This document shows, piece by piece, positions 1 to 7,482 of a stretch of DNA of 18,992 nucleotides. The stretch's first letter is position 1, and every line of letters starts with the position of its first letter. The stretch spans positions 1 through 18,992 of the forward strand of contig CAYJEX010000026.1 in the NCBI GenBank assembly GCA_964369465.1. Reading direction: 5' to 3'. Both the position numbers and the translations under genes were made by a program. Source of the stretch: CAYJHC01 sp964369465 (GTDB lineage: Bacteria; Bacillota; Clostridia; Peptostreptococcales; Anaerovoracaceae). The notes below the pieces were generated by a model, which worked only from the letters and a program-made list of their open reading frames with translations, made no database searches and was not told the DNA's origin.

Positions 1-62
1 TCATTTTTCTATATATCAAGTCAATACTTTTTTTGAAGTTTTTTTGTTTTTTTTGAGATTTA

Positions 63-929
63 CTATTCTCCCCAAGCTCTCTTTTGAGCCGCGTCTGCCA
101 ACTCTCCATGTACAGCTTGATTTCCACACGAATTGTTCAAAGTGCTGACTGTTGTTTCTTTTAAATTGTCTTTTGCAGCTTCCATACTTTCATCATCTTT
201 ATCTATTGCAGCTTTTGCAAATTTCCCGAAAGCCTTAAGCATATCAGCTCCTTGTTTTATATCTCTTTGTTCTTTCTCACTGCCTGTAAACATTTCTTTT
301 ATTCCTTGACCTATAGATTTGTTATCTGACTCTCTAAGATATATCTCGTTTAGTTTATCCATTAACCTACCAGTGTCATTCCAAAGATTATCTGCATCAT
401 CTCCACATTTAATTTTAATACTATGCAAATACGGATGGGCTTTTCCTTTTTCTGCTTCGGTCATTCCTACTCCATCCACACCTTCGCTACATCTCATAAT
501 TATTTCAACACCAGTTTCTGAAAACTTCTTCCCTTCATCTTCTCTATTCTCTTCGCCATATCTTTCGAAGTCTGCAACTTGGTCGTATCTAAATAGCTCC
601 TTGTATTTTCTTTTTTTCGTTTTTGGATCAACCAATTCAAACATCGCTATATTATCTGCAAAGATAATTCCTTCGAATTTATATACATGTCTGCTCACTT
701 CATCTTTAGATAAAGTTTCATATTCATTTTTGTATAGCACATCTTGTTTTTTCATATACTCAAAATGCGACTCAACTTCTTCTTTTGTAAAACGACCTGG
801 ATCAAAGTATATACTACAATTTTCTTCACAGTCTTTACAAATATAGTCCCCATCTTGCATTTTCTTTCTTCCTAGCATGCCTGCTTTTTCTCCACAAAAT
901 ACACATTCCTCTTTAGAAAATAGTCCCAT
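63..929 (-). CDS. Zinc-ribbon (DUF4428-like) protein of unknown function
   Basis: A 288-residue soluble protein whose function I do not recognise. The N-terminus carries two CxxC pairs (C9/C12 and C31/C34) in the spacing of a small zinc ribbon, resembling the DUF4428 domain. The middle part (about 60-190) is mixed and charged and could be a PH-like or lipid/protein-binding fold, but that is a guess. The C-terminal 80 residues are polar, helix-rich and rich in Lys, Glu and Asp. No signal peptide or membrane segment is visible. The start at 929 is chosen because AAGGAGGA lies just upstream of that ATG; an in-frame ATG 36 bases further up has no such site. A good promoter lies upstream (978-1006), and the gene seems to be transcribed alone. 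No hairpin terminator is visible in the last 62 bases downstream. Confidence 0.8.
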   Translation of the reverse strand: MGLFSKEECVFCGEKAGMLGRKKMQDGDYICKDCEENCSIYFDPGRFTKEEVESHFEYMKKQDVLYKNEYETLSKDEVSRHVYKFEGIIFADNIAMFELVDPKTKKRKYKELFRYDQVADFERYGEENREDEGKKFSETGVEIIMRCSEGVDGVGMTEAEKGKAHPYLHSIKIKCGDDADNLWNDTGRLMDKLNEIYLRESDNKSIGQGIKEMFTGSEKEQRDIKQGADMLKAFGKFAKAAIDKDDESMEAAKDNLKETTVSTLNNSCGNQAVHGELADAAQKRAWGE

Positions 930-977
930 AATATCCTCCTTGGCTTTTAACCATAATAATAACAAATTATTAAATCA

Positions 978-1006
978 ATTATACTACCAGCATATTAAAA
1001 TTTCAA
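978..1006 (-). promoter_or_regulatory. Promoter of the zinc-ribbon protein gene
   Basis: On the minus strand TTGAAA (1001-1006) and TATAAT (978-983) are separated by exactly 17 bases, a near-consensus vegetative promoter. The start point would be near 971, leaving a leader of about 40 bases before the AAGGAGGA site. The rest of the gap up to 1128 is AT-rich and I see no other element in it. Confidence 0.7.
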
Positions 1007-1128
1007 GCAAAATATCATATTCCGATTTTCAGAATATTCCAGTTCCCTTTCAAAATTTCATCGTCCCTAAACAAATGTATGTTCAAAATAAATTGTAATG
1101 TCATTATATTCATTCTTTAGATATCACA

Positions 1129-1740
1129 TCATTCCTCCTGTTGTGCCGATTTCTTTCGCTGCTTTATTTTTCCAAACACAAAATAAAAAACTCCTCCTAA
1201 AATCGCTCCCAGAAATCCCGACACAATATCTCCCATAGTGTTAGAGTTTTGCCCCTGTAGCTTTGTGCCTAAAACTTGGTCAGATGTAAACTCATATATT
1301 TCCCAAAGCCCTGCCGCCATGCAAGAAAAAAGAATAGCGAAAATCACCAAAATATTTCGTGGAGAAAAGATATTACTCTTTGCAAGCAAGTACTTGCCAA
1401 TAATCAATCCCGCTTCTGCCAAAAGAACTCCACTTAAAAAATGCACTACTTTATCATATGCATCTACAGTTCTGTAAAAATTTAGTAAAGTTCCTAACCC
1501 CACAGCAAAAACTAAAAATATCATACAATGTACAGAAAACGAAAATGGCATTTTCCAAGTAATAATTAAAACCGCAAAGACAGCAAGATATCCCCCTATC
1601 ATACTTAGTAAAGGAGGATCCATACCATAATAGTTCCCTAAAATCGCACAGACCGTAACAAGCACCAGTATCAAAAGGAAAACCACTATTCTTTTCTTTC
1701 TTTCAGATTTTTTTTCTTTCTTATTTACATCCTTTTTCAT
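1129..1740 (-). CDS. YjdF/DUF2238-type integral membrane protein
   Basis: A 203-residue membrane protein with a Lys-rich cytoplasmic N-terminus (first 17 residues) and about six hydrophobic helices (about 18-38, 44-62, 68-89, 97-118, 129-151, 168-190), ending in a basic-acidic tail. The pattern YDKVVHFLSG (95-104), the WEIYEF box (146-151) and NTMGD (167-171) is the polar signature of the DUF2238/YjdF family. D96, H100, E147, E150 and D171 sit in or near membrane helices and could bind metal or protons. The biochemical role of the family is not known to me. The start has GGAAGGAG six bases upstream. It is divergent from crt, and the two probable promoters share their -35 bases. Nothing suggests an operon with the gene further downstream, which has its own promoter. 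Confidence 0.8.
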   Translation of the reverse strand: MKKDVNKKEKKSERKKRIVVFLLILVLVTVCAILGNYYGMDPPLLSMIGGYLAVFAVLIITWKMPFSFSVHCMIFLVFAVGLGTLLNFYRTVDAYDKVVHFLSGVLLAEAGLIIGKYLLAKSNIFSPRNILVIFAILFSCMAAGLWEIYEFTSDQVLGTKLQGQNSNTMGDIVSGFLGAILGGVFYFVFGKIKQRKKSAQQEE

Positions 1741-1814
1741 TTTATTCTCCTTCCTAAAGCTCCCTGTAATATTCTATATATTAAAACTTGATGCTTCATT
1801 TTCTCTATATTGAG

Positions 1815-1842
1815 ATTTTATCATTTTTCTTTTTTTTGTCTA
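1815..1842 (-). promoter_or_regulatory. Possible promoter of the YjdF-type gene
   Basis: TAGACA (1837-1842) and TAAAAT (1815-1820) on the minus strand are 16 bases apart. The match is moderate. The -35 overlaps the -35 of the opposite crt promoter. The AT-rich leader offers other weak -10 choices, such as TATAGA. Confidence 0.35.
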
Positions 1843-1864
1843 TAAAAAAGAGGGATTTTATGAT
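1836..1864 (+). promoter_or_regulatory. Promoter of crt
   Basis: TTGTCT (1836-1841) and TATGAT (1859-1864) are 17 bases apart on the plus strand, with the start point expected near 1871. A perfect inverted repeat begins right there, and the ribosome binding site follows at about 1909-1915. Confidence 0.6.
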
Positions 1865-1872
1865 AATATATT

Positions 1873-1897
1873 TATAAAGTATACAAAATACTTTATA
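1873..1897. promoter_or_regulatory. Perfect dyad at the crt start point, probable operator
   Basis: TATAAAGTAT (1873-1882) and ATACTTTATA (1888-1897) are exact inverted repeats around a 5-base centre. The dyad begins within a few bases of the predicted transcription start, where a bound repressor would block initiation. I do not recognise the motif; it is not a Rex or CcpA box. As RNA it would also form a 10-bp hairpin at the very 5' end of the message, which is the alternative reading. Confidence 0.5.
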
Positions 1898-1919
1898 GGC
1901 TTGATTTTAGGAGGGATTT

Positions 1920-2696
1920 ATGTACAATTCAATATTAACAAAAAAAGAAAACTCAATTTTACAGATAATCATTAACAAACCCGAATCACTTAACTCCTTA
2001 AGCGCTGATGTTCTTAATGAGCTTTACCGTGCATTTGTATCTTTTGAAGAAGATCCTGAAGCAAAAGTTGCAATATTAACTGGAGAAGGAAAAGCATTCG
2101 TTGCAGGTGCAGACATTGCATATATGAGCACTCTAAATGAACAAGAGGGAGTTGAACTTGGTGAACTAGGGCATAAACTTATGAACTACATGGAAAATAT
2201 CAACAAACCTATTATCGCTGCAATCAATGGTTACGCATTAGGTGGTGGTTGTGAACTAGCTATGGCATGTGATATAAGATTGGCTTCTGAAAAAGCAAAG
2301 TTTGGTCAACCTGAGGTTTCTCTAGGCATAACTCCTGGATTTGGCGGGACACAGAGATTGGCAAGACTTGTTGGGACTGGTATGGCAAGCTACTTAATTA
2401 TGACAGCAGAAATAATCAACAGTGCAGAAGCTCTAAGAATAGGACTTGTTGAAAAAGTTTTCGCACCTGACGATTTAATTTCTGAGGCAACAAAAATTGC
2501 AACAATCATTTCTTCTAAAGCTCCAATTGCTATCGGTTTATCAAAAGAAGCAATAATAAAAGGATATGACTTGCCAATTGAAGAAGCATGCAGTTTGGAA
2601 TCAAAATTATTTGGAAAGTGTTTTTCAACAACAGATCAAAAAGAAGGCATGGCTGCTTTTTTAGAAAAAAGAACAGCTAATTTTAATAATATATAA
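1920..2696 (+). CDS. crt: Crotonase / 3-hydroxybutyryl-CoA dehydratase
   Basis: A full-length 258-residue enoyl-CoA hydratase. It would add water to, or remove it from, short enoyl-CoA such as crotonyl-CoA in the cytoplasm, a step of clostridial butyrate formation or of beta-oxidation. The oxyanion segment FVAGADIAYM (about 60-69) and the NGYALGGGCELAMACD box (103-118) are present. Both catalytic glutamates of hydratases are there: E112 and E132, spaced 20 as in the family. The start has AGGAGGG seven bases upstream. Unlike the usual crt-bcd-etf-hbd operon, it stands alone between its own promoter and a terminator, so its partners must be elsewhere. The exact acyl-chain preference cannot be read from sequence. 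The single-gene unit with an operator-like dyad suggests dedicated control. Confidence 0.92.
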   Translation: MYNSILTKKENSILQIIINKPESLNSLSADVLNELYRAFVSFEEDPEAKVAILTGEGKAFVAGADIAYMSTLNEQEGVELGELGHKLMNYMENINKPIIAAINGYALGGGCELAMACDIRLASEKAKFGQPEVSLGITPGFGGTQRLARLVGTGMASYLIMTAEIINSAEALRIGLVEKVFAPDDLISEATKIATIISSKAPIAIGLSKEAIIKGYDLPIEEACSLESKLFGKCFSTTDQKEGMAAFLEKRTANFNNI

Positions 2697-2726
2697 TAAA
2701 TTTAAAAACAATATAATTCATCCTCC

Positions 2727-2768
2727 AATAAACAAGATAGCCTCTTACTAGAGGCTATCTTGTTTATT
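2727..2768. terminator. Bidirectional hairpin terminator between crt and polC
   Basis: AATAAACAAGATAGCCTC (2727-2744) and its exact complement (2751-2768) flank a 6-base loop, giving a perfect 18-bp stem. The A-rich start and U-rich end of the stem work on both strands. It lies 30 bases after the crt stop and 20 bases after the polC stop, as expected for two convergent genes. Confidence 0.9.
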
Positions 2769-2787
2769 AAATCTTTCATTTTATTAC

Positions 2788-5700
2788 TTAAAAAAACATA
2801 AGTTGGTCCGTTTCAGGCAAATCATCTAGCATTCCATTATCACGCATAGCAGCAATTGAATTTTTGCTCACCTTCCCTCTTTTAGATATATCTTCAACCG
2901 TTGTAAAAGGCTTAAGTCTATGTTCTTCATAAATTAAATTTCCAGCTTTTTCACCTACATCTTGAAGAGCGCACAGAGGAACCATAACTTTTCCATCACT
3001 CTCTATAAATTTTGCCGGAAGAGACTCATCTAAAGTTGGAGATTTAAACTCATATCCTCTAGCATACATTTCATAGCAGATTTCCAAAACAGTTATTTCA
3101 TCTTCTTCTTTTTTTGTTTTCTCTCTTCCTTTTCCTATTAATTCATTCATTCTATTTTCTACATCATATATTCCTTTTCTAACTACATCCCAATTAAAAT
3201 CTGCCAATTTTGTAGTTAGATATACTGCATAAAATGCAATTGGATAATATATTTTAAAGTATGCCATTCTATAAGCCATAACGACGTATGCAACCGCATG
3301 AGCTCTCGGAAACATATATTTTATTTTTTTACACGAATCAATATACCATTCTGGCACATTATGTGCCCTCATTATTTCTTCTTCTTCTTTAGTTAAGCCT
3401 TTTCCTTTTCTTACTTTTTCCATAATATCAAAAGCTTGTTTATTTGCTAGACCTTGCAAAATCAAATAATCCATTATGTCATCTCTTGTACATATTATGC
3501 TATCTGCAGTTGCCGTTCCGTTCCTAATATATTCCTGTGCATTATTTATCCACACATCTGTTCCATGTGAAAGTCCAGAAATTTTTACTAAATCTCCCAT
3601 ATTTTTCGGTTTAATATCATCTAGCATTTGCCTTACAAATTTTGTTCCAAATTCAGGAATGCCATAGCTACCATGAGTAAATTTATAGTCCTTTATTTTT
3701 ATATCTAAACTATCTACCCCCAAAAACAATCCAAATGTCTTTTTATCAGAAAGGTTAATTTCAAAAGGTCCAATACCTGTCATAAGTTCTAACCATCTAA
3801 TCATAGAGGGAACATCGTGACCAAGTATATCAAGTTTCAACAAATTACTATCAATAGAATGATAATCGAAATGTGTGGTAATTATATTATCCGCTCCATT
3901 GTTTGCAGGATAGTTCACAGGGCAGAACTCATATATTTCGCGTCCCCTCGGAACAATAATTATCCCTCCTGGGTGTTGTCCCGTTGTCCTTCTAACTCCA
4001 ACACATCCTCTAGTAAGCCTCTCTACTTCAATCTTATTATCGGGAACACCTTTTTCTTCCATATATTTTTTTGTAAATCCATATGCTGTTTTTTCCGCAA
4101 TCGTGCCTATCGTCCCTGCTCTAAACACATTTTCTGCTCCAAAAATCTCCTCAACATATTTATGTGCTTTACTTTGATACTCTCCAGCAAAATTAAGATC
4201 TATATCAGGTTCTTTGTCCCCCTCAAATCCAAGAAAAGTTTCGAATCTAATATAATATCCATCTTTATTCAATACTGTGTTGCACTTTGGACAATCCTTT
4301 TCTGGCATATCTACGCCACATTCATATTTTATCTCGTCTCCCCATTCAAGATATTTGCAATGAGGACAAATATAATGAGGTGGCAAAGGGTTAACTTCTG
4401 TTATACCCGCCATAGTAGCAGCAAATGAAGAGCCAACCGATCCCCTCGAAGCAACTAAATAACCATCCTCCATAGACTTATCTACAAGTTTTTTTGCAGA
4501 TATATACATAACTGCATAATGATTGCCAATTATAGAACTTAGTTCTCTTTCAAGTCTTTCTCTTATTTTCTCTGGTAAAGGGTCTCCATATATTTCTTTT
4601 GCTTTTTCTTCACATGTAACTTTTAGTTCTATCTCTGCGCCTTCTATTTTAGGCGGAAACTTTCCCTCTTTTAGTGGGGATACATTATCAGTCATCTCCG
4701 CAATTTTATTAGTATTAGAAATAACAACCTCATATGCTTTTTCTTTTCCTAAGTAAGAAAACTCATCTAACATCTCATCTGTCGTCCTAAAATACAAATC
4801 ACTACTAAACTCAGCATCTTTATAGTCCATTCCTACCATGAGTATCTCTCTATATTTATTATCTTCTTTATTTAAATAATGAGTATCACATGTAGCCACT
4901 ACTGGTATATTTAATTTTTCGCCCAAGGTAACAATTTGTCTATTTATTTCCTTTAAATCTTCCTCTGATTTTACTGTATTATTTCTAATCATAAATCTAT
5001 TATTAGATAAGGGCTGTATTTCGAGATAATCATAAAAGCTAGCTATCTTCTCTATTTCTTCTTGTGTCTTTCTATTCAAAATTGCAGAATAAAGCTCGCC
5101 TGCTTCACATGCAGAGCCTAGTATCAAGCCTTCCCTGTGTTTTTCAAGTATACTTTTGGGAATTCTTGGACTTCTATGAAAGTAATTCAGATGCGAAAAA
5201 CTAACTAGCTTATACATGTTTTTTATTCCTATTTGGTTTTTTGCCAAGATTATAATATGATTAGTTTTACCTTCTTTATAATTTATTGTACCATCATCAT
5301 TTTTAGAATGTATGTCATCAATAAGATATCCCTCCATTCCATAAATCACTTTTATTCCTTTTGCAACTTTATAGGCCTCTGGATAAGCTTGAACCACTCC
5401 ATGGTCTGTAATTGCAATTGCTTTATGTCCCCATTCCTTTGCTGTATTAATAAGGACACTAACATCGTTTACTCCATCCATTTTACTCATCTTTGTATGA
5501 GCATGGAGTTCTACTCTTTTTTCTTCTGCAATGTCACACCTTCCTTTTGAAGGTATTTTCATTATTTTTTTTATCATGAAAGTAAAGCTTCTATCATAGT
5601 TGTCCCATTCCACATTACCAATGGCTCTAATCCAATCATTTTCTTTTATTTCCTTATCAAATTTTGCTTTTTCTTTTTCTTCTAAAAACACTTTCGAATT

Positions 5701-6315
5701 TATTGATGACTCATCATCCGACACATACATGCTAAGTAAATAGCTTCCTCTTTTTGTCACAAACGAGCTCATTTTAAATACAAATCCTTCTATAGTGATA
5801 TTTTCAGCAGCTTTGCTCAATTCTTTTAGAAGAAATTTTGTATTAGCTTCTTTAACCTCTGCTAAAACAATTTTGCTTTTTCTTTTCGCTTTATAATTAT
5901 TTCTTTTCCAATCATTTTCGTCATTCCTTTGTGAATAACTTTCCTCAAATTCTTCTTTTTTCTTTTTTATCTCTTCTCTTTCTAACGCCTCTCTAATATT
6001 GTTTCTTTCCACTGTTTCTTCAATTTCTTTTTTTACTCTATTATATTTGCCCTCATGCCCAGAAAAAGCAAATGTAACTTCTATATCATTTTCTTTCTTA
6101 TATATTTTCGAAAGTTCTTCACTACCTTTTTCATTTAATACTTCAACAAAAAAATCTCCCATTACATAAATCATTGCCGAGTTTGTGTTTGTGTCAATTA
6201 CTATATCGTCTTCTCTTATTCCTCTTAACATAGAAATAATTGATGGCGAAAGTTTTTCAATAGATTTTATTATTTTATTCTTATCAATTATATTTGCATT
6301 GTAGTTGTCTTTCAT
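2788..6315 (-). CDS. polC: DNA polymerase III PolC lacking the 3'-5' exonuclease domain
   Basis: The replicative polymerase of Bacillota, 1175 residues against about 1440 in Bacillus subtilis. Order: N-terminal domain (1 to about 90), a Lys/Glu-rich linker (about 95-145), OB domain (about 155-258), PHP domain (about 266-485), then the polymerase core. The core has the four-cysteine zinc site (C650, C653, C675, C678), the catalytic aspartates D704 and D706 in PDIDLNF, and D829 in LKLDILGHD. The C-terminal QLMFF (1171-1175) is a sliding-clamp motif. The proofreading domain that normally interrupts the PHP domain is missing: YGMEGYLIDD is joined by 18 residues (335-352) to HIIILAKNQIGI, and no FDxETTG motif occurs anywhere. 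The frame is open throughout. The start at 6315 has GGAGG five bases upstream; an ATG 18 bases earlier would put that site inside the gene. Last gene of the pyrH operon, 47 bases after ispG. Confidence 0.96.
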   Translation of the reverse strand: MKDNYNANIIDKNKIIKSIEKLSPSIISMLRGIREDDIVIDTNTNSAMIYVMGDFFVEVLNEKGSEELSKIYKKENDIEVTFAFSGHEGKYNRVKKEIEETVERNNIREALEREEIKKKKEEFEESYSQRNDENDWKRNNYKAKRKSKIVLAEVKEANTKFLLKELSKAAENITIEGFVFKMSSFVTKRGSYLLSMYVSDDESSINSKVFLEEKEKAKFDKEIKENDWIRAIGNVEWDNYDRSFTFMIKKIMKIPSKGRCDIAEEKRVELHAHTKMSKMDGVNDVSVLINTAKEWGHKAIAITDHGVVQAYPEAYKVAKGIKVIYGMEGYLIDDIHSKNDDGTINYKEGKTNHIIILAKNQIGIKNMYKLVSFSHLNYFHRSPRIPKSILEKHREGLILGSACEAGELYSAILNRKTQEEIEKIASFYDYLEIQPLSNNRFMIRNNTVKSEEDLKEINRQIVTLGEKLNIPVVATCDTHYLNKEDNKYREILMVGMDYKDAEFSSDLYFRTTDEMLDEFSYLGKEKAYEVVISNTNKIAEMTDNVSPLKEGKFPPKIEGAEIELKVTCEEKAKEIYGDPLPEKIRERLERELSSIIGNHYAVMYISAKKLVDKSMEDGYLVASRGSVGSSFAATMAGITEVNPLPPHYICPHCKYLEWGDEIKYECGVDMPEKDCPKCNTVLNKDGYYIRFETFLGFEGDKEPDIDLNFAGEYQSKAHKYVEEIFGAENVFRAGTIGTIAEKTAYGFTKKYMEEKGVPDNKIEVERLTRGCVGVRRTTGQHPGGIIIVPRGREIYEFCPVNYPANNGADNIITTHFDYHSIDSNLLKLDILGHDVPSMIRWLELMTGIGPFEINLSDKKTFGLFLGVDSLDIKIKDYKFTHGSYGIPEFGTKFVRQMLDDIKPKNMGDLVKISGLSHGTDVWINNAQEYIRNGTATADSIICTRDDIMDYLILQGLANKQAFDIMEKVRKGKGLTKEEEEIMRAHNVPEWYIDSCKKIKYMFPRAHAVAYVVMAYRMAYFKIYYPIAFYAVYLTTKLADFNWDVVRKGIYDVENRMNELIGKGREKTKKEEDEITVLEICYEMYARGYEFKSPTLDESLPAKFIESDGKVMVPLCALQDVGEKAGNLIYEEHRLKPFTTVEDISKRGKVSKNSIAAMRDNGMLDDLPETDQLMFF

Positions 6316-6362
6316 TTTTCCTCCGCTACGCATATACTATATATAGCAACCCTATCTCATTG

Positions 6363-7424
6363 TTAACCTGTTTGACACAGTACTTTCACCAATTCTTTTA
6401 TACCTTCTTCCTCTTTCACCTTATGTATTGGAAGCCCTTTTTCAAAAATCAAAGCAACATTTTTTCCATATGCTATTCCATAAGTTGCTTCTTTTGCTTC
6501 TCCTGGCCCATTAACTTCACACCCCATTACTGCAATCGTAATCGGTTCTTTATTAGCGAAAAATTTTTCTTTATCTTTAATTTCTTTCTCTAACATTTTT
6601 ACATATTTTTCTAAGTCACCATGAGTCCTACCACAAGTAGGACAAGAAATAATTTCCACCGCGGGCTTTCTTTTTCCTGCTGCATATAGTATTTCCTTCG
6701 CAACACTTATTTCTTTAACTGGATCCCCCGTAAGTGAAACTCTTATTGTATTTCCTATCCCTTCTAGTAAAAGTGCTCCTAGCGCTACCGAAGATTTAAC
6801 TATGCCCGAGGTAGAATATCCTGCCTCAGTGAGTCCAATATGAAGTGGGTATTCTGTTTTTTCAAAAAGTAATTTATAAGCCTCATAATTCACATTAACA
6901 TTTGACGACTTAACCGATACTACAATTTTATCATATCCATATTTTTCTATTAGATGTATATTCCTAAGTGCACTTTCCACCAACGCTTCAGCATTTGCTT
7001 TTCCATGTTTTTGTAGAATGTCTTTCTCTAAAGACCCTCCATTTATTCCAACTCTAATAGGTATATTTCTTTCTTTTGCTGCATTCACTACAGCTTTAAC
7101 CCTCTCATCATCTCCAATATTTCCAGGATTTATTCTAATTTTATCTATGCCATTTTTTATAGCCTCTATAGCTAATCGATAATCAAAATGTATATCAGCT
7201 ACTAATGGAATATTTGTAATTTTTTTTCTTATTTCTTTAAGTGATTCCGCAGCTTCTAAATCATTTACAGCCAATCTAACAATTTGGCATCCTTCTTCAA
7301 CAAGATTATTTATTTGTACTATAGTAGTTTTTGTGTCTACTGTTTTTGTGTTTGTCATTGATTGAATAGAAATAGGAGCATTACCTCCTATTTTAATTCC
7401 ACCGCACATTATTTCTTTTTTCAT
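6363..7424 (-). CDS. ispG: 4-hydroxy-3-methylbut-2-enyl diphosphate synthase (flavodoxin/ferredoxin)
   Basis: The sixth enzyme of the MEP pathway, 353 residues, the normal length for the compact bacterial form. It reduces methylerythritol cyclodiphosphate to HMBPP using a [4Fe-4S] cluster. The N-terminal TIM barrel includes PISIQSMTNT (17-26), VADIHFDYRLA (75-85) and KIRINPGNIG (95-104). The C-terminal cluster domain has C261, C264 and C302 plus E309 in GCEVNGPGEA, the four known cluster ligands. The start at 7424 is chosen because an AAAGG site lies seven bases upstream and the protein then begins as in relatives. A longer reading frame would run into rseP without a binding site. It lies between rseP (58-base gap) and polC (47-base gap), with dxr of the same pathway two genes upstream. 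Confidence 0.96.
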   Translation of the reverse strand: MKKEIMCGGIKIGGNAPISIQSMTNTKTVDTKTTIVQINNLVEEGCQIVRLAVNDLEAAESLKEIRKKITNIPLVADIHFDYRLAIEAIKNGIDKIRINPGNIGDDERVKAVVNAAKERNIPIRVGINGGSLEKDILQKHGKANAEALVESALRNIHLIEKYGYDKIVVSVKSSNVNVNYEAYKLLFEKTEYPLHIGLTEAGYSTSGIVKSSVALGALLLEGIGNTIRVSLTGDPVKEISVAKEILYAAGKRKPAVEIISCPTCGRTHGDLEKYVKMLEKEIKDKEKFFANKEPITIAVMGCEVNGPGEAKEATYGIAYGKNVALIFEKGLPIHKVKEEEGIKELVKVLCQTG

Positions 7425-7482
7425 GTTTCTGCCTTTCAATATCTCAAAATATTCAAAGTGTATATAATTTTCGCCAGTATAC

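Noticed and set aside
1..62. TTGACT on the minus strand (19-24) as a promoter
   Set aside because: A matching -10 would fall outside the window, so it cannot be judged. The stretch is otherwise T-rich with no hairpin.
319..846. Plus-strand open frame of 175 codons
   Set aside because: It is antisense to the zinc-ribbon gene, has Ser/Phe-rich low-complexity content and no ribosome binding site.
1873..1897. crt dyad as a Rex redox-repressor site
   Set aside because: Rex sites read TTGTTAA-N4-TTAACAA; the dyad has AAAGTAT arms and a 5-base centre, which does not fit.
3817..4428. Plus-strand open frame of 203 codons
   Set aside because: It lies entirely opposite the conserved polymerase core of polC, has no ribosome binding site, and its translation is cysteine- and phenylalanine-rich without recognisable motifs.
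5240..5330. PolC exonuclease lost through frameshift or pseudogenisation
   Set aside because: The reading frame is open, the junction is clean on both sides, and the flanking PHP residues are conserved, so it looks like a functional domain loss. An assembly deletion cannot be excluded without reads.
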